Shown: positions 1-13,900 of the stretch, piece by piece
Layout: each line of letters opens with the position of its first letter
How positions within the stretch are numbered: the first letter of the stretch is position 1
Source of the DNA: Diprion similis
Taxonomy: Eukaryota > Arthropoda > Insecta > Hymenoptera > Diprionidae
Direction of reading: 5' to 3'
DNA length: 64,000 nucleotides
Assembly (NCBI RefSeq): GCF_021155765.1
Contig: NC_060110.1
Location: forward strand, 9,795,501 to 9,859,500
Made by a program: the position numbers and the translations under genes
Notes under the pieces: model-generated
Databases searched by the model: none
What the model was told of the DNA's origin: nothing
Seen by the model: the letters and a program-made list of their open reading frames with translations, nothing else

Positions 1-3000
1 TTAGCGTAAGCATGGGTGAGAGGACCTCCTAATACGAGTCGACGAGAATGTGGACCTTGAAACTCCACGTGACCTTAAATTCACATACGTAAATTGAGTC
101 AAGGGCCATGAGAGATTGATTTCTCTAAAATTCTCAAGAGGATTCGATAAACCACGATTAAATGATAAAATTATTAAATGGTAAAGAATATCATATAATA
201 GGATTCAAAAATGTGATACGTGATGATAAATTTATTGTGTTCCTGATTTCCATCAACTCCGTTATTTCAATCTCAATAGAAAATGTTTAAACAATGAAGA
301 CAAAAACCCCATCTGCTGAATTTTTTTGAACAATGTTCATCGTTTGAGAAGGGTTCGAGTCATTTTATGAAGCAATGTTTATTGGTTCAACATAAAAAGC
401 GTGCAAATCTTCAAATCACAGTTAATACAGCCATTTAAACGTGTATTTAAATTCTCTAAGTACATTATGGCGTGCAAGTAGAGAATAACTTTTTGTCTCA
501 ACTCAGCTGAATTCAAAAGGCCCGGTTGCCTACTCACCACACATCGAAGCCTGGGAACCGTTCTGTAAACTCGAAATGGTCCCCTAAATTGCCCAGAAAA
601 TTTTGGTGTAACAATATAAGATAATGATACGGTTCTTGATAATATTATTGCAGCTCAGGCTTGTAATAATTAGAGTGGAATTTTTGTACAAGTCATTATA
701 ACGAGTTAAAAGTTATGAGAACAAGGACGCATAAGTTACGTAATATACATATAGTTTATAGAATAACCATCATGAACGATTAGTCGCTCAAATTTCTTGA
801 ACGCTATTCCAGCTATCGATTTATATTTTCCTATCTACCTACCAAAAATTTCGAGCATCATGTTATTGGTTATAAAGATTGTAGTGTTAGTCTGGTGCTC
901 ATATTTCAAAAAGTATCTCAGATTTTGTATGGCGAAAAAATTACCATTTTTAAACTTTCATTCTGAATTTTCCAATCATGTTCAAAAATTGTCTTCACGC
1001 ATATAGTAATCGTTTTGCTGCAGTACAAGTACAGAATATTTTAATTTAAATTTGGGCTCAGCTCCGAAAAAAATGTAATGCACTCGCCTCTACCGACCTC
1101 CACCTCACTGACAGTTGGTACAGAAGTTTAAACAAATTCGATTTTTTGATTAAATTTTTTCTACTAAACAAATATTCCTTTGCCTGTGATCGAAATAATA
1201 TTTATTCACTGTAACTTAATTTTCAGCAATCACAAAATATTTGATTTTCCACCAAACAAAATCACATCAGGTATTGATGTATAATCAAATTTGATGAGCT
1301 GAAATACCGAAAATCAAATTGCTGACAATTAAAAATGTAGAAAGACCGTAAATACGAAAAATTGTCTCGCAGAAAAATGAAAATTGAGAACACAAAAATG
1401 TATAAATAAGTTTATACCAACATTCCTTCTTGAGAATGGGCAAGATTATGAATGGGCAAAATATTGGATGCAAAAATACCGAGCAGTCAAAAAGTCGACT
1501 TTTCAAATGTCAGACCCGTGCCTTTTTCGACACTTTACGAATCCGAATTTATCAATAACAACTGTTCAACGACTCAAAAGGTCAAAGTCCCGAAACCCTG
1601 AGACAGGAGGATTTTGCCCCGCACCCATTATCGCACCTAGATCACTGAATCACGGAGCTTCGTCGGTAACTTATTATACTACAACGTCGATGATAATTTA
1701 CCGACAGGGAAAATGATTCCAATAATCTTATACCGGTGTTGAATAAATGGACGATCGATAAACTCTGTTAACCAACAATCGGCTGCACTACTCGTCGAGT
1801 AATTTAATGACGATGATGAATATAACATGTAAGTGGAGTTTATCCCACCAGAAGAAAGTTGTAGGTAATTATATACTCGTACAGGTCTAATTACGATCGG
1901 TGACATAGAAAGTAGGTGTATGACGTATTAGAATTTACTACCGATGAAATTTAGTATTGAATTTTCATTGGTGTAGTTGTTAAAAATGAGCTTTCTCAGG
2001 ATAAGATTCGGTAAAAATTACGAAACCGTCATAGACACGCTAAAGTAGCAAGCTGTTAGTATGCACTTTGACCGTCACATATTTGAAGTCAGTTCAAATA
2101 AATCTCTTATTGAAATTCGTTGCAAGTGCATTCTATTTTTACCATCTTTTTACACGTTGTTATCAATCCCAAACAAGGTCGGAAAATCCACGATTACCGT
2201 TGTCAGTCATTTCAATTCGCCTTATCATAAATTCATAGAAGTTGGTTGAAAAAGACCGTGAAATTGTTTTCCCATTAACAGCAAAATCCCATTATCGTTA
2301 AAATCGAAATTATTTTGTATAATTCTGCTTACGAGTATTGTTAATTGTAAGTATCGCAGCCTTGAGAGGTTGCAAACGAGGTCAGAATCAAGTAGTTTCC
2401 GGTGTAGTCACTCGCAATCTTGATGCAGAATTGCGTGATCGGGTCGATAAGCAAGTTTTTCCGCCCATTGAAAAAACTAAAATAAAAGAATGTAAATATC
2501 AAATGCAGGTAACAAAGAGAAACGTTGTTGACAAAAACATTTGCAACTTGCAGAGTTGCTGGTTGTACTGCAGCTGCAGAAGGCTACTATGTTTTGCATA
2601 CTACAAATATCATCATATATCATATTTACAAATGTTTACGCTTATATTTACAGACAAGCATACAAACTTCCCACGTGAGTTATAAAAGACCTTGAAAATT
2701 CATGAATTTCGAGTATTTTGCATATATTACGACTCCTTAGATCGATGAACAAATCGTTTTCATCGAAAACCCGCAAAAGGCTAATCCAAAAGTTGAAACT
2801 TGACTTGTACAAATTTATCCCTTTGAAATTGAAGGCAAAAATCTTGCAGTAAAAGTTAAAGTTTCTCACAGTTCGCTTACCTATTCAATGTCGTTTATAT
2901 ATATATTTCCGTAAGAATATCGCTCTAAAAAATATAACAGGTGAGAAATTTCCGGCGTAATTTCACATATTCGCGTGCAGATAAGCATGATGCGGGTGAA

Positions 3001-3100
3001 TCGGAGAGAAAAATGGACAAAGTAAAAAAAAGAAAAGAAAAAAGCTTGCAATTCCCGAAGTCTACAGTCTTATCCACGAGACTTTCGTTGTGGTTTCATT
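1..3100. other. intergenic, no gene seen
   Basis: AT-rich sequence upstream of the receptor kinase gene. Short ORFs exist on both strands but start at non-ATG codons, overlap one another and show no recognisable domain or splice context. I see no gene here. Confidence 0.5.
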
Positions 3101-4831
3101 GGTCAGCGATCGACGGGGGAACCTGCAAAGACATCGGATCACCGCCCGAGCGGAAAGTGAACGTCTACACCAAGCCGAGGGGCCCCAGGTCCAACGGCAA
3201 TGGCCGTCGACCGTTTAGTCGCTGTCAGACACCGGCCTCGTGCGCTGGTTGTGTCGAGGCAGAGAATCGTTGGAAATAAGAAGGGGGGATAGACGAGGGA
3301 AGAACAAAGCTGGGACCGACGGCGCGTCGGGGTCGAGGAAAAGCTTGTCGAGATACATATTGAGAACCCGTGGAACGCCATCGGGCCCTGGATCCATCGG
3401 CGTAGCGCGATAAACTTGGAGACATCGACGCCCGCGAAGGCCACAAAGTGCCTCGCCAAGTGCGACGCCAATGCTCGCGCAGGAGTTAAATTCGGGGACG
3501 ATTGCACGCCGAATGTTCTTGCGTCGTATCAAAGTTCGAGGAAATAAATAGGTATCATACCTACTGTGAAGTTGTGCAACGTGTGAAGTAAAGAGGGAGT
3601 AAAAGGAAGAAAGAAAAGCGTTTCATTCCATTTTCCACGTGAGTTTCTACAGGATCAATTGAATTGCACCGCAAACGGATACCAAGCGCTTTCACGCGAG
3701 TTTCCATTATAGGATATATCGATGTACTTTACCGTCCAGCAACCAGAGCTACCAATTACCTATTCCAAAGTTCTTGTATACACACTGTGCGAGTGTGTGT
3801 CGTACGTGGTGTAAAAGGCATATCTTGGAGAAACGGATGAAACTTTAATTGTACGTGTGTAAAGTGGTCGAATCGTTTTAGTGTGCGTGAATCGCGCGGT
3901 TTGCGCAGAGCTAATGTGTGTGTAGAATTATAGCTGCGCGTGTTCGGTGTTGGTTTAGAAAGTATACCTTCAGCTGCTGCATACACAGTGAATCTCAACG
4001 ACGCGATATAAACTAAACTCGATCTAAAACGATTTATCACGTACGTGTACCGCGGTGTGGTTACAGTCCTCAAATTCGTTTACTCGTTAATCAAATTTTC
4101 TATTAGTGATCTGTGCAGAATTGAATAAGTATACAGAAACCGGATTTTTGCCTTTTTTCGTTTGTTTTCGCTAAAGCTATTGCGGTAATTTTTTTAATGC
4201 GAGAAATCGGCACGATCTTTGTAGACGAGACACCAAACAGTGAAGTGAATATCGTCTCGGCATATAGAGTTCTGGGATACTTACATCGTACTTCCAAACT
4301 GAGAATCAAATTTAAAATTCAATTTTAATTGTATGTGGAGCGTGATTCGAAATGTGACAGAAGAGCTATAGCATACGCCGTTGTAATATCAAATTAGATG
4401 TAATCCAATTAATAAACTCGTCAAAACGCAGAAAAACTTTATTTATACGGCTCCAAAAATATTTTACACGTCTTCGAAAAATCCTTAAAACTGCAAAATT
4501 AAATCATAGGTGATAGAAAGAGTGTTTTCAGGTCTGACAAGAAAACGTGAAACGAACGGTGGATAAGAAAGAAAAACCTGTATCAAAATAAAATCGTTTG
4601 TGTGTTTTTTAACTTGTTCAAAATCCACTGCTTCTAAATGCTATTTGTGAATCTAATAAATGTCCGAGATAACTCAGGCAGTGTTGGGTGATACTGACGA
4701 TTCGTTAATGAAGCGATACAGGTGCATACAAGGGAAAAAAGTTGTGCACGCAGGAATATAGGTTGGAAGGAGAAACACACCCCGGAAAAATACGCCTAGC
4801 CAGCGATAATTGTGTTGGTCACTCGCTGCAG
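3100..4831 (+). promoter_or_regulatory. putative promoter and 5' leader region of the Cad96Ca-like gene
   Basis: GC and CpG content rise sharply at about 3100-3550, unlike the flanks, and both strands stay open there by composition. A strong donor-like site (CAC|GTGAGT, GT at 3639-3640) lies downstream, and an acceptor-like CTGCAG ends at 4831, 34 nt before the start codon at 4866. A non-coding first exon ending at 3638 and spliced to 4832 would fit. This is inference from composition and splice motifs; no transcription start is proven. Confidence 0.35.
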
Positions 4832-4865
4832 GATTTATCAGAGAATCATCAGCCCATGCAGCGAA

Positions 4866-4917
4866 ATGTTCGTTATATGTGCGATCATCGCTGCAGCGGC
4901 CTTCTTCACAGAAGCCG
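4866..4917 (+). CDS. Cad96Ca: Cad96Ca-like coding exon 1 (signal peptide)
   Basis: Encodes [17 protein letters not shown] plus one base of a split Gly codon; donor G|GTAAGT. A hydrophobic signal sequence. The ATG at 4856 is out of frame with this peptide. The exon is 10.8 kb from the next one, so the link is by phase (1), signal-peptide logic and strand, not by direct evidence. Confidence 0.65.
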
Positions 4918-7900
4918 GTAAGTTGCTACATTTGAATATGATAACGAAAAAACGTCCCAGCATGGGGACTTGTCGAGAATAACGATTGGTCGCCATTAGC
5001 GCTATTCATCAATACCATGTAACGGTTGAAAAATAGTCTGTAAACTTTATTACTCGTATACTGAGACTGCAACACAAGTATGTCACGGTTTTCAGTATAC
5101 CGAGTCAATTTCAAGTACAGCTACTGCGCTGTTAAAACTTTACTGAGAAACTAAAATTATATGACGGTTTGAGCTTTGAAGGTTCTATATTATTCAAGGA
5201 AATTTATCTTGAATTTGAAAAGAGATATATATCCCCAAAAATTCATGCCAAGTTCCATTCTTTTCTATTTATTATCGTATATTCTTATGGGTCTGGAATT
5301 AATGGTAAACATTTTACAAATATTATGCATATATATAGGAATACGTGAACCATATGAGGGTCCAAAGAAAATCTCTCTTGCACAATATTGCAGTTATATT
5401 CTTTATAAACGTGGTGGGGCATCAAAGAGATCGTGATCAAATACCAAAATTTCTACCAGGACGAAAAAATGTCGCAAAAGAAACAGTAGTGAACTTGATC
5501 GACGAATTGACTTGATGCCAGTAAGCGAGGAACGTATAATCAGGTCACCAGACACCGCTTGCTGTCTGCAAGATGATGCAGAAGGTACTCAACGTGCACC
5601 TGAAACTACCTTTCATGTCACATGATCAGCATCGCATTTCTGCGACCAGAGTCCCGATTCGGGTAGCTAAATAATGCGAATTACTTTTTTACAAAAGTAT
5701 TGCCTCGTTGGAACATACGTAGCTTATTATACCTACTTCAGCGATTTTATAAGCACTTTGAGTGAGGAGAAATTGGTTCGCCGCGAGTTTTAAGACCAGC
5801 CGAGAGATTTTTATATTATATGAGCTTTTAATCTAATTGTTGTATGCTATTGCTTCGATGCGATAATTTCAGAGAAAGGTGTTAACACTGACCCCATTAG
5901 CACAACTTCACATGGCACGTTAATACTGCTAATATTATAGAATATGTGAATTTTTTGCAAATGCGAAGGAAAAATATAAGGATTTACCCACGCATGGTAT
6001 GATAATTATTCTCTGGAGTAAAGTAAAAAGGTTTTAAATGAATCGAGATTTATAAGATATCCTGAAACTCGCTTGAGTTTATCGAATCAGTGAGTATTGA
6101 AACGATCATGATGAAATTTAAACAGTTTTCAGTAAAACAACTCTGTTGTCGTTAGGTTTTAAGTTCATCGTTCCATAATTTTCTTTCAATTTTCAAGGTC
6201 TCTTGATTCTTCAGAAAAATCTGATGAGATAATTTCCATAAAAGCTTTCAGAGCGTTCAATTTTGAACCTGACCAAGAAATGAACTTAAGTATGCTGAAA
6301 TAAATTGCCGTTAATTTGTAAAACGGTGTTCTAAGGAAATCTCTCTTTACTCCGTACGCGAGATGAGTAGATACCTATTTCTGAAGAGCTAGAGTCTCCA
6401 ACAATTGCAACCGCACCGTTGGTGTTGAACTAGGACTCTTCTTTATACAACAGCGAAGTGATTTTGGTGAAAGTAGGTAATTCAGCTATTTATATTCAGC
6501 TGTCATCAACTGATAACCAATAAACTAAAATGAGATTCAGTGAGCCTGAAACTTCATTCTACGTTGCTAAATTCTATCTTTGGTATAAAAAATTATCGGC
6601 GTGATTAAAACCTGTGCGCTCGCCATTTTTCAACTCTGATCCTTTGCTGGTATAATATTCGTATGCTGATGAATTTTGGGAAAACTATGAAGTTCCAGTC
6701 TCGGCTTTATACTACCGCAGCTTGTTCAGTGATGAGTCACGTATGAAGTTGTGGAATGTTTGACCACTAGAGTCAATATAGCGTTCACGCACGACTCAAA
6801 AATCGCGCAACTTCAAATAACTCTATCGGTGGCTTAAACTCAAAAAAAGTCAATCATAAAACCGAGCATAAAGCCGTGTCTAAATACAAGACACTGTTAA
6901 GTCATCATGCGCATTCCGAGAACCAGAAATACGTTATACAATGGTAATGGTTCCCGGTTTTGAGGGAGGCTGTAGTAATAGCTCAAAAATCAATACGGAT
7001 AGACCAACTGTCATAAATTTTCTCAAACGCTTGCTCAAACGTATTAAAAGAGTAAAATTATTCATATGGATCTTTAATAACAATAAATAATAATATTTTT
7101 CTTACAGGGATCATTACACAAAACTCTAAAAGTGTGCGAGATTAATGGTTGCGATGAGAAGATGGTGGCTGGCAGAAGTGTTCATCAGAAGTAGATGCCA
7201 TTTTTTGGTGTAGAAAATTAGTATAGAAAAACAGAACCTGCATTATGTTTATCCTGAAAAACACATTAATTGTACCAATTGGTTAAAGAAATTAATGTCA
7301 ATCCTGAGATGAAAAACTGTAGGGTACCAAAGCTTACAGAAAAACACTTGGGCTAAGCTCCTTTGATTTTTGCCAAAATTTTGGCTGACTTTATAAATCT
7401 GTCGAATTAGGTTTTGACCACTAATGATTAAGTCAAATTTAACGATGCTTTATTCACCGAATATGTGAAAAGCCGCTCCATTATTTCGATAATATAATAA
7501 ATTGAATATTATTTCATAAAATTTACCAAATCGGTATCACAATTTCGTCTGTATTTTTTATTCAATAAATTTTTTTCATTATCTCAGAGTGGTTGTTTGA
7601 TTGATTTTGTTATTTACACTAAAACAGTTATTTTGGTTATCCTTTTAAAAAAAATTCTTTAAAACCTATAAGTCAATTTGGTTACAAAAAAAAAAAACGT
7701 ATCTTGAAACGTTTCTTCAAAAAAAAATATCTTCAACTCTGTAGTTTGAATGTACAAAATGGAAAAAAAAATAAATACACGCAAAGATTACAAGTTCTGT
7801 GTAACTAGTTTATACTCGCATGCTAATTGACCTGGAATTATAAATCGTCATTTCAAGACCTAGAAATCTACCGTCAAAGTAAAAATAGAATCACGGGTAA

Positions 7901-10900
7901 AGAATACAGAGAAAACATGACACATATCGAAAAGAGCAAGTGCAACTGCTTGACGGATAGCTGCGCTATACTGAAGAGATACAGACACGTAGAAAGATCG
8001 AAAGCAGAAAGCATTGAGCAAAGTTGTAATATATTTACACGAGTAAAAACTCAAACGCGAACGCTGCTGTGGGTGCATCTTCACCCGGACTTTACATTGC
8101 GCAGGTTTCCAGATCTAATTGAACAATTAAAATACTCGTAGGATATGATAATGAAACAGCGTGTTCGTACATTCATCGACGTACATGGTACCAATAAAAA
8201 TAATATGACTAATCGTAAACTAAAACGCTTTTAACACCGTAGGAATTCTCATCTTCATGGGGTTAAATAAATTTGTAAGTAGAATGAAACTATTAAGTTC
8301 TTTGCAAGTGCCTGTAAGTGAAATTCAAGCTTGACAGAAAACTTCCGCCAAAGAAAATGATTTTTGCGACTGAAATACCGCGTGCAACAAGCAAGTATTC
8401 ATAAAATGCAAGAATCGAATACTTATTGCCTTGAGTTGAAGTAGACAAAATTTACCGCCAGCGAAGCAAGTTCCTGTTTCTTGTTTCAGTCATACAGTCG
8501 GTTTTAAAAAGGATGATTCAGAGTGTACAAGTAACTTTAGACCTACCTAAAATGGCCGCGTGTTTTTGTTTTGTGTTTTTTTTTCTGGGAGGTTCCAACT
8601 CAATCATCTCTACGTGTCTGTGGACCGAGTCTGAACTCAGAACTTTCACTTAGAAAAGGCCAGCCACGCTTCTCAAATATTCAGAACCTAAGGCGACTTC
8701 ACTTTCATGCGCGCTGCATGATTCTCGATTCAAGAGAGATGTGGTTACATTTGTTTTATCCGCATCCGATCGTCAAACTCCGATTTTCGTTTCCCAATAC
8801 TATAATCGGTTGTCCCGTAATCATTAGAAATAATTTGTCGACTCGATCGGTAAAACGGTCAAATATTTTTCATTTGAAGAATGTATTTTTCAAATCCAAT
8901 AAATCCTTTTTAGTTCGTAGACAACTGAGCTGAAAAATCAGCTATTTCTAATTATTGATTGTGGATTTATACGAATCACTGAAATGGCGAATTTATCGGC
9001 AAAAAGAATTCAGCATCCTCGAGCACGTTTAACAGTACAAAATGAGCCAACGGAGGCGGCTGCTTGAGTCATGCTGTATTCGGAATTCGTATACAGCAAG
9101 TGGTACGAAATGTGTGGGAAACGAAAATGGCGAATGCAGCTTTCTGGTCAATGAGCGCAGGTCGAATTCTCTGTTGCGAATTTACCACACAAAGTTGAAT
9201 GGATCACAATCAGACGTTGTACTCCGAATCGTTGAAAAAGTGAAATAATTATTCGGTTCGATAATCTATACATGCGATATCAGTCATAGATGCCCCAGTT
9301 TTTAACTATCCAAAAGACGTGCTCGAAGTCAACGGATCTGCGTTGATGATTATACTTTAGCCTGAAGTATGCAAGAATTTTGCGAATAATTTGGCGACCT
9401 TAGTTGTGAATAACTTGATTAGTTCCGAGACCTTATAGCCGATGGAAAGAAAAATAAAACGACTCGTTATACGTGACGTCACGATTAAGTAACGACGCGT
9501 GATCGCCCACCTGCAAAGCGGGCTTGAGGAAATCCTCAACAGGTTGGATATTTTCAAGCTTACATATTTTCGTTGTAGATCCTGTTTCCCCCTTGGCTGG
9601 GCCTCTTTCACATTTTGTTACGACCTATTACGTAATCCCCGGATGCGATAGCTTTACCACGAAAATCTATGCCTATAATACATACCTATAACGTACGATG
9701 CGTGCGTCTGCAAGCGGATGTTTGGTCTAAGATTGGCCTGATGGGTAGGTATTATAAAACAGGACCGTTTTTTTCCGGTAAAGTTATGGAATAAAAACCG
9801 AACGACTGTTGTGAAAAACGGTCTTGATAGAAAATAGTATAAATATGCTGTCCAAACCTCCGAGCTCCATTGCACGAGGTTCAACGCTGTGGAATAGATT
9901 TGATACGTCAATATAGATACTCGAATTTTATGGACCGCGAATTAACAAAGAAATATCACAAATCAGCCAATAGAGAGCCTTTTGGCTAGCTTTCTAGCCG
10001 GGTAGAGATTATATAGGTATACGTTCCTTTCGCCATACCTGCGTTAACGATGTATAAAGATAACCGCTATTTATAAAGTGATCTTCAAATCGTTTATGTA
10101 GTCCAAACGATCGTTCAAACTTTTTTACCATTGTATCCTGAACAATGAATAACGTACTGTTATAAAACTTATACTGTAAGACACACTGCGGCGTTGGGGA
10201 TCCGATTTAATCCTTCAGAGGCAAACACCAGGTCTGAAAATCCAGAGAATAAAAAACGGGGCGGTAAAAGGAGTAAATAAAAAATACGAAATGGTGAATA
10301 ATGGAACGAGTTTTAATTTGTTATGCCACGACAAAGACAGATCAAAAGAGAGAAAGAGAGGGAAAGAGAGAGTAAGAACGGAATTAGGAAAAAACCAGGC
10401 ACGGTTATACTTTACCACGCACAATTTTATGTATATATGCGTCTTCTGATATCCATGAATGTCTACCAGGAAGAAACCTGAAGGCCGTTAGGATGTAGTT
10501 GTTAGCTACATTCTAAAAAGTTTATACCTCTAATGCGTTATATTGTACTGTATCAAAGTGAGTAAAGGCATGGATTGGCTGATATTTATATTCGACACCT
10601 TTCACTGACGAGCGTAGGTATGTAGGTACAACTTATAATTCGTTCGAACTGTTGACAAAGAAACGTGACAAAGAACCGTTAACCAAAAACTGAGCAACCC
10701 GTAGTCCCATGTAAATGACATAATGCTGCTACCGTAAGAGCTCGGGATACAGAAAAAACGTGTTCGATTTTTGAATCCACGACGATACGGATCGGGGAAA
10801 ACAGATTTTTCGTTCACCTGAATTTTCAGATTGCAGTTTGCAGCGTTCGTTAAACTGATGTTAAACTTTCTTAATTATGCAACAATATATGAGGATTGGA

Positions 10901-13900
10901 AAGTGGTTCTAAATTTCTCATGATACCGTTGCAAGTGCAATTCTACTCGTACATAACGCATATTTACGCAGAAGTTATAAAACGTAACCAATCATGTTTC
11001 CTGATTTTTTTTTGCGGGAAATTCAAACTTGTTAAACTTATCTTCGGTGTGTATTCGTCAAGGTGAAGTTCGGTTGGCCCGGATGTACGTGCAGACCACG
11101 TATATAATGCAAAATTACATTATCACATATCTGTGTGTTTCAGACATACATACAGCACATCATGCGCATCCTGGTGGATATATGTGTCTACCGAATGAAA
11201 CTTTCACTGCAGGAATGAAACGCATTACACCTTATTATTATATACCATACATCCGTAATGCAAAAGAAAAAAATTATATTCACATTAATTCTGTGTTTGC
11301 AATTTAAAGCGACTCTGTGAGGATATTTGAGGTTATTCAGGATGTGTATAGACACATGGAATTACTTTTGCAATAACATTTATTTTAAATATAATGAACT
11401 CAAATCAACCGTATTTCGTTTCACGAAATCATTCTTCCACTCATGTCCATGTATATTTGTTTGAAAAATTAAGGCTTCCGATTCTAAGGACTGTATAGAA
11501 ATCAGCGTAAAATTTAAAGGTAGTGGGTTTAGAAACCAGATGAATTATGAAATCAGGGTTTCGAAAGTAAAACTGAAACTGCTTGTGTGAAATTTTAGGG
11601 TAATGATCTATCCTGGAAGTGAAAAACATTTGAAAAACTGAAAATCTAAATGATTATAAAAACTTGAGAGATCACAATTATCTCACGTCTTATTGACTTT
11701 TTTTTAATGGATTCTCTTCGAATCGCCTGAACTTAATTCTTTTGTGATGCCAATATTTTTTTCAAGTAGTAACCACCTGTGATGATTCGATAAGAAACGT
11801 TTTTCTTATTAAGAATTATAAGAAAAGAATATCGAGGTTCATCTCTGGCACTTTGGAGAGAATGCGTTTATGGGAAAATATATATGATCGTAACACATTA
11901 ATATTCTGAAAATAATATCGTTTTTGATATTTAAAAAAAATTCAGAATAACGTATTCGCTTCGCAACATTGTGAGAACAAAACATAGCTGTTCAAGTTAA
12001 AAAAAATTCCGCTTGAAAATTTTGTCGAAAATGTTGCGAAATCAACTTTAATTATATTCAGCTTGATTGATTTGAGTTACAGATTTGGAACTACGATCAT
12101 TTCATACCTTTGTCCTGTAGTTTTAACGCTCTCTGTACATCATTAACACCAATAGATTAGGATTAACCGGTCTTAACCCAGACGTTAATGTATATAGAAA
12201 AAAATAGTGAGGCATTTCCCATATAATACAGCGTGAAATTGTTCGTTATCTGTCGATTGAATTTCATTTTCAAATATATTCCCTATCCACGAGTGAATTA
12301 TAGTAATTATCGATGTTTTCAAGTACGATATATCGAAGTTGGTAACCAAGAGAAATCCTGAATTCCACGAATAATTCACGTTTCCATAAAATTTTCCATG
12401 ATTTTCCCAACAGTCACCCACCGTGTGATTCGAACCGGCAAAGAAGTGAAGTCATCGGCAGCCATTGCATACCACTGCATCAACGTAGAGTATTTAATCG
12501 TTGAAAAGATCCGGTATCACAGGGAAATCGATCGACGTCTGTAATATTGGGTGGTCGTTCACATAGCGCAAGGTCCAATTAGCAGCTCCGACGAAAAGAG
12601 AAAGTCTCAAAGAGAGTTCTTGGAATCGCGTAAGGCTCGGCCTCGAGATGAATCGGTCGACTCTAAGGTGCAGCGAACACCGATCTTCGTGTAGATGTAC
12701 ACCAACACTCGCCGGTTCCATCCGATACACTGTGTGCATCGCAGTCATATATATATATATATATATATATATGTATAATGCGTTCCCAGGTATGAACGCA
12801 GCTGCGATCCGGAATGCAGTGACATTGTGTAACCAAAGAGCGTTGGGCTGCATGGAAGCGGGGAAAATTGCGTTGAAACGACACGTGGTCATTCATGTTG
12901 GCTGCCTTGGAGCTAGCAATGCGGCCAACTTCATTTTTCATCATTCTTACCTCTCATCATTAGCACAGCGGTATTTTTCTGGCTCGGCTTTGAGGAAATC
13001 TAACCAATCGACCATGTCGTTAAGTCAGGACATTAAGAGTGTAGAAATTTCCTAAAAATTTGTATCTAGAATATGATGTATGAAATAAGTTAATGATAAT
13101 TTTCTGGTGGGATTCAGAAATGCATGAGTTTCTGGTAGATCGTGTATAATAATCAGTTCACGAATTCAGCTGTGATGATTGAGTGGCATCATTCAGGTTA
13201 CTTGCAAAAGTATAAAACTATTATAATACACGAGGAACACGAATACTGGAGCAATTATACGGAAGAAATCGACACATGATAATGAGGAGTAGATATCTTG
13301 TGCAGTTAAAAGACGGCAGAAATTTCCTAGTGCTAAATGGTATTGCTTAGCTCCACAGTTGTTTGGTCGCACTTTCATCGTCCCACTTTCTCTGTAAGAT
13401 GCCCGCTAAAGTCGGCGCATGACGAGAACGACAGTCGTATTCATGTCAATGAAAATTTTCTTGACGAGTAAATATATGATTACTGTGATGCATCACGCTG
13501 CAACGATGTAAAAGTGCATTTTTTGCGCATTTCTTAATCTCTTTTTTTGCCTACCAAATCAATTCGGTGTTGGAATGTTCCTGTCTTACACAATGCTCAA
13601 GCTATAATTTTTGAGGAGCCTAATGGAATGTAAATTTGTAGCATAGATCGAAGGTTATTCCTCTAGGAGTGCATAATTTTTATTCAACGAATCATCAGGC
13701 GCCTCCTACGAATGCCCGAAAAAAAAATCAGACGCAATCAATATTGTCCAAACAGTCTGTAGATACTTTTGTACAGTTGCATCACTCGCTTAGCAAAAAC
13801 TGCTTATGTGTAATACCAAAAACAACTTTTACGGATTTTTGTAAATCCATAAGCCAATTTGGACATGAACCGTTCGAGATGCAGTCTGTATCCACTTTCT

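Noticed and set aside
3139..3532. several overlapping ORFs on both strands
   Set aside because: CpG-rich, stop-poor sequence; better explained as the promoter or leader of the receptor kinase gene.
9474..9481. perfect CRE palindrome TGACGTCA, with another at 56313-56320
   Set aside because: One such 8-mer is expected by chance about every 65 kb, so two in 64 kb is not notable without binding data.
12494..13055. three overlapping ORFs of 93-135 codons on both strands
   Set aside because: All pass through the (AT)13 microsatellite, giving IYIYIY peptides; a composition artefact.
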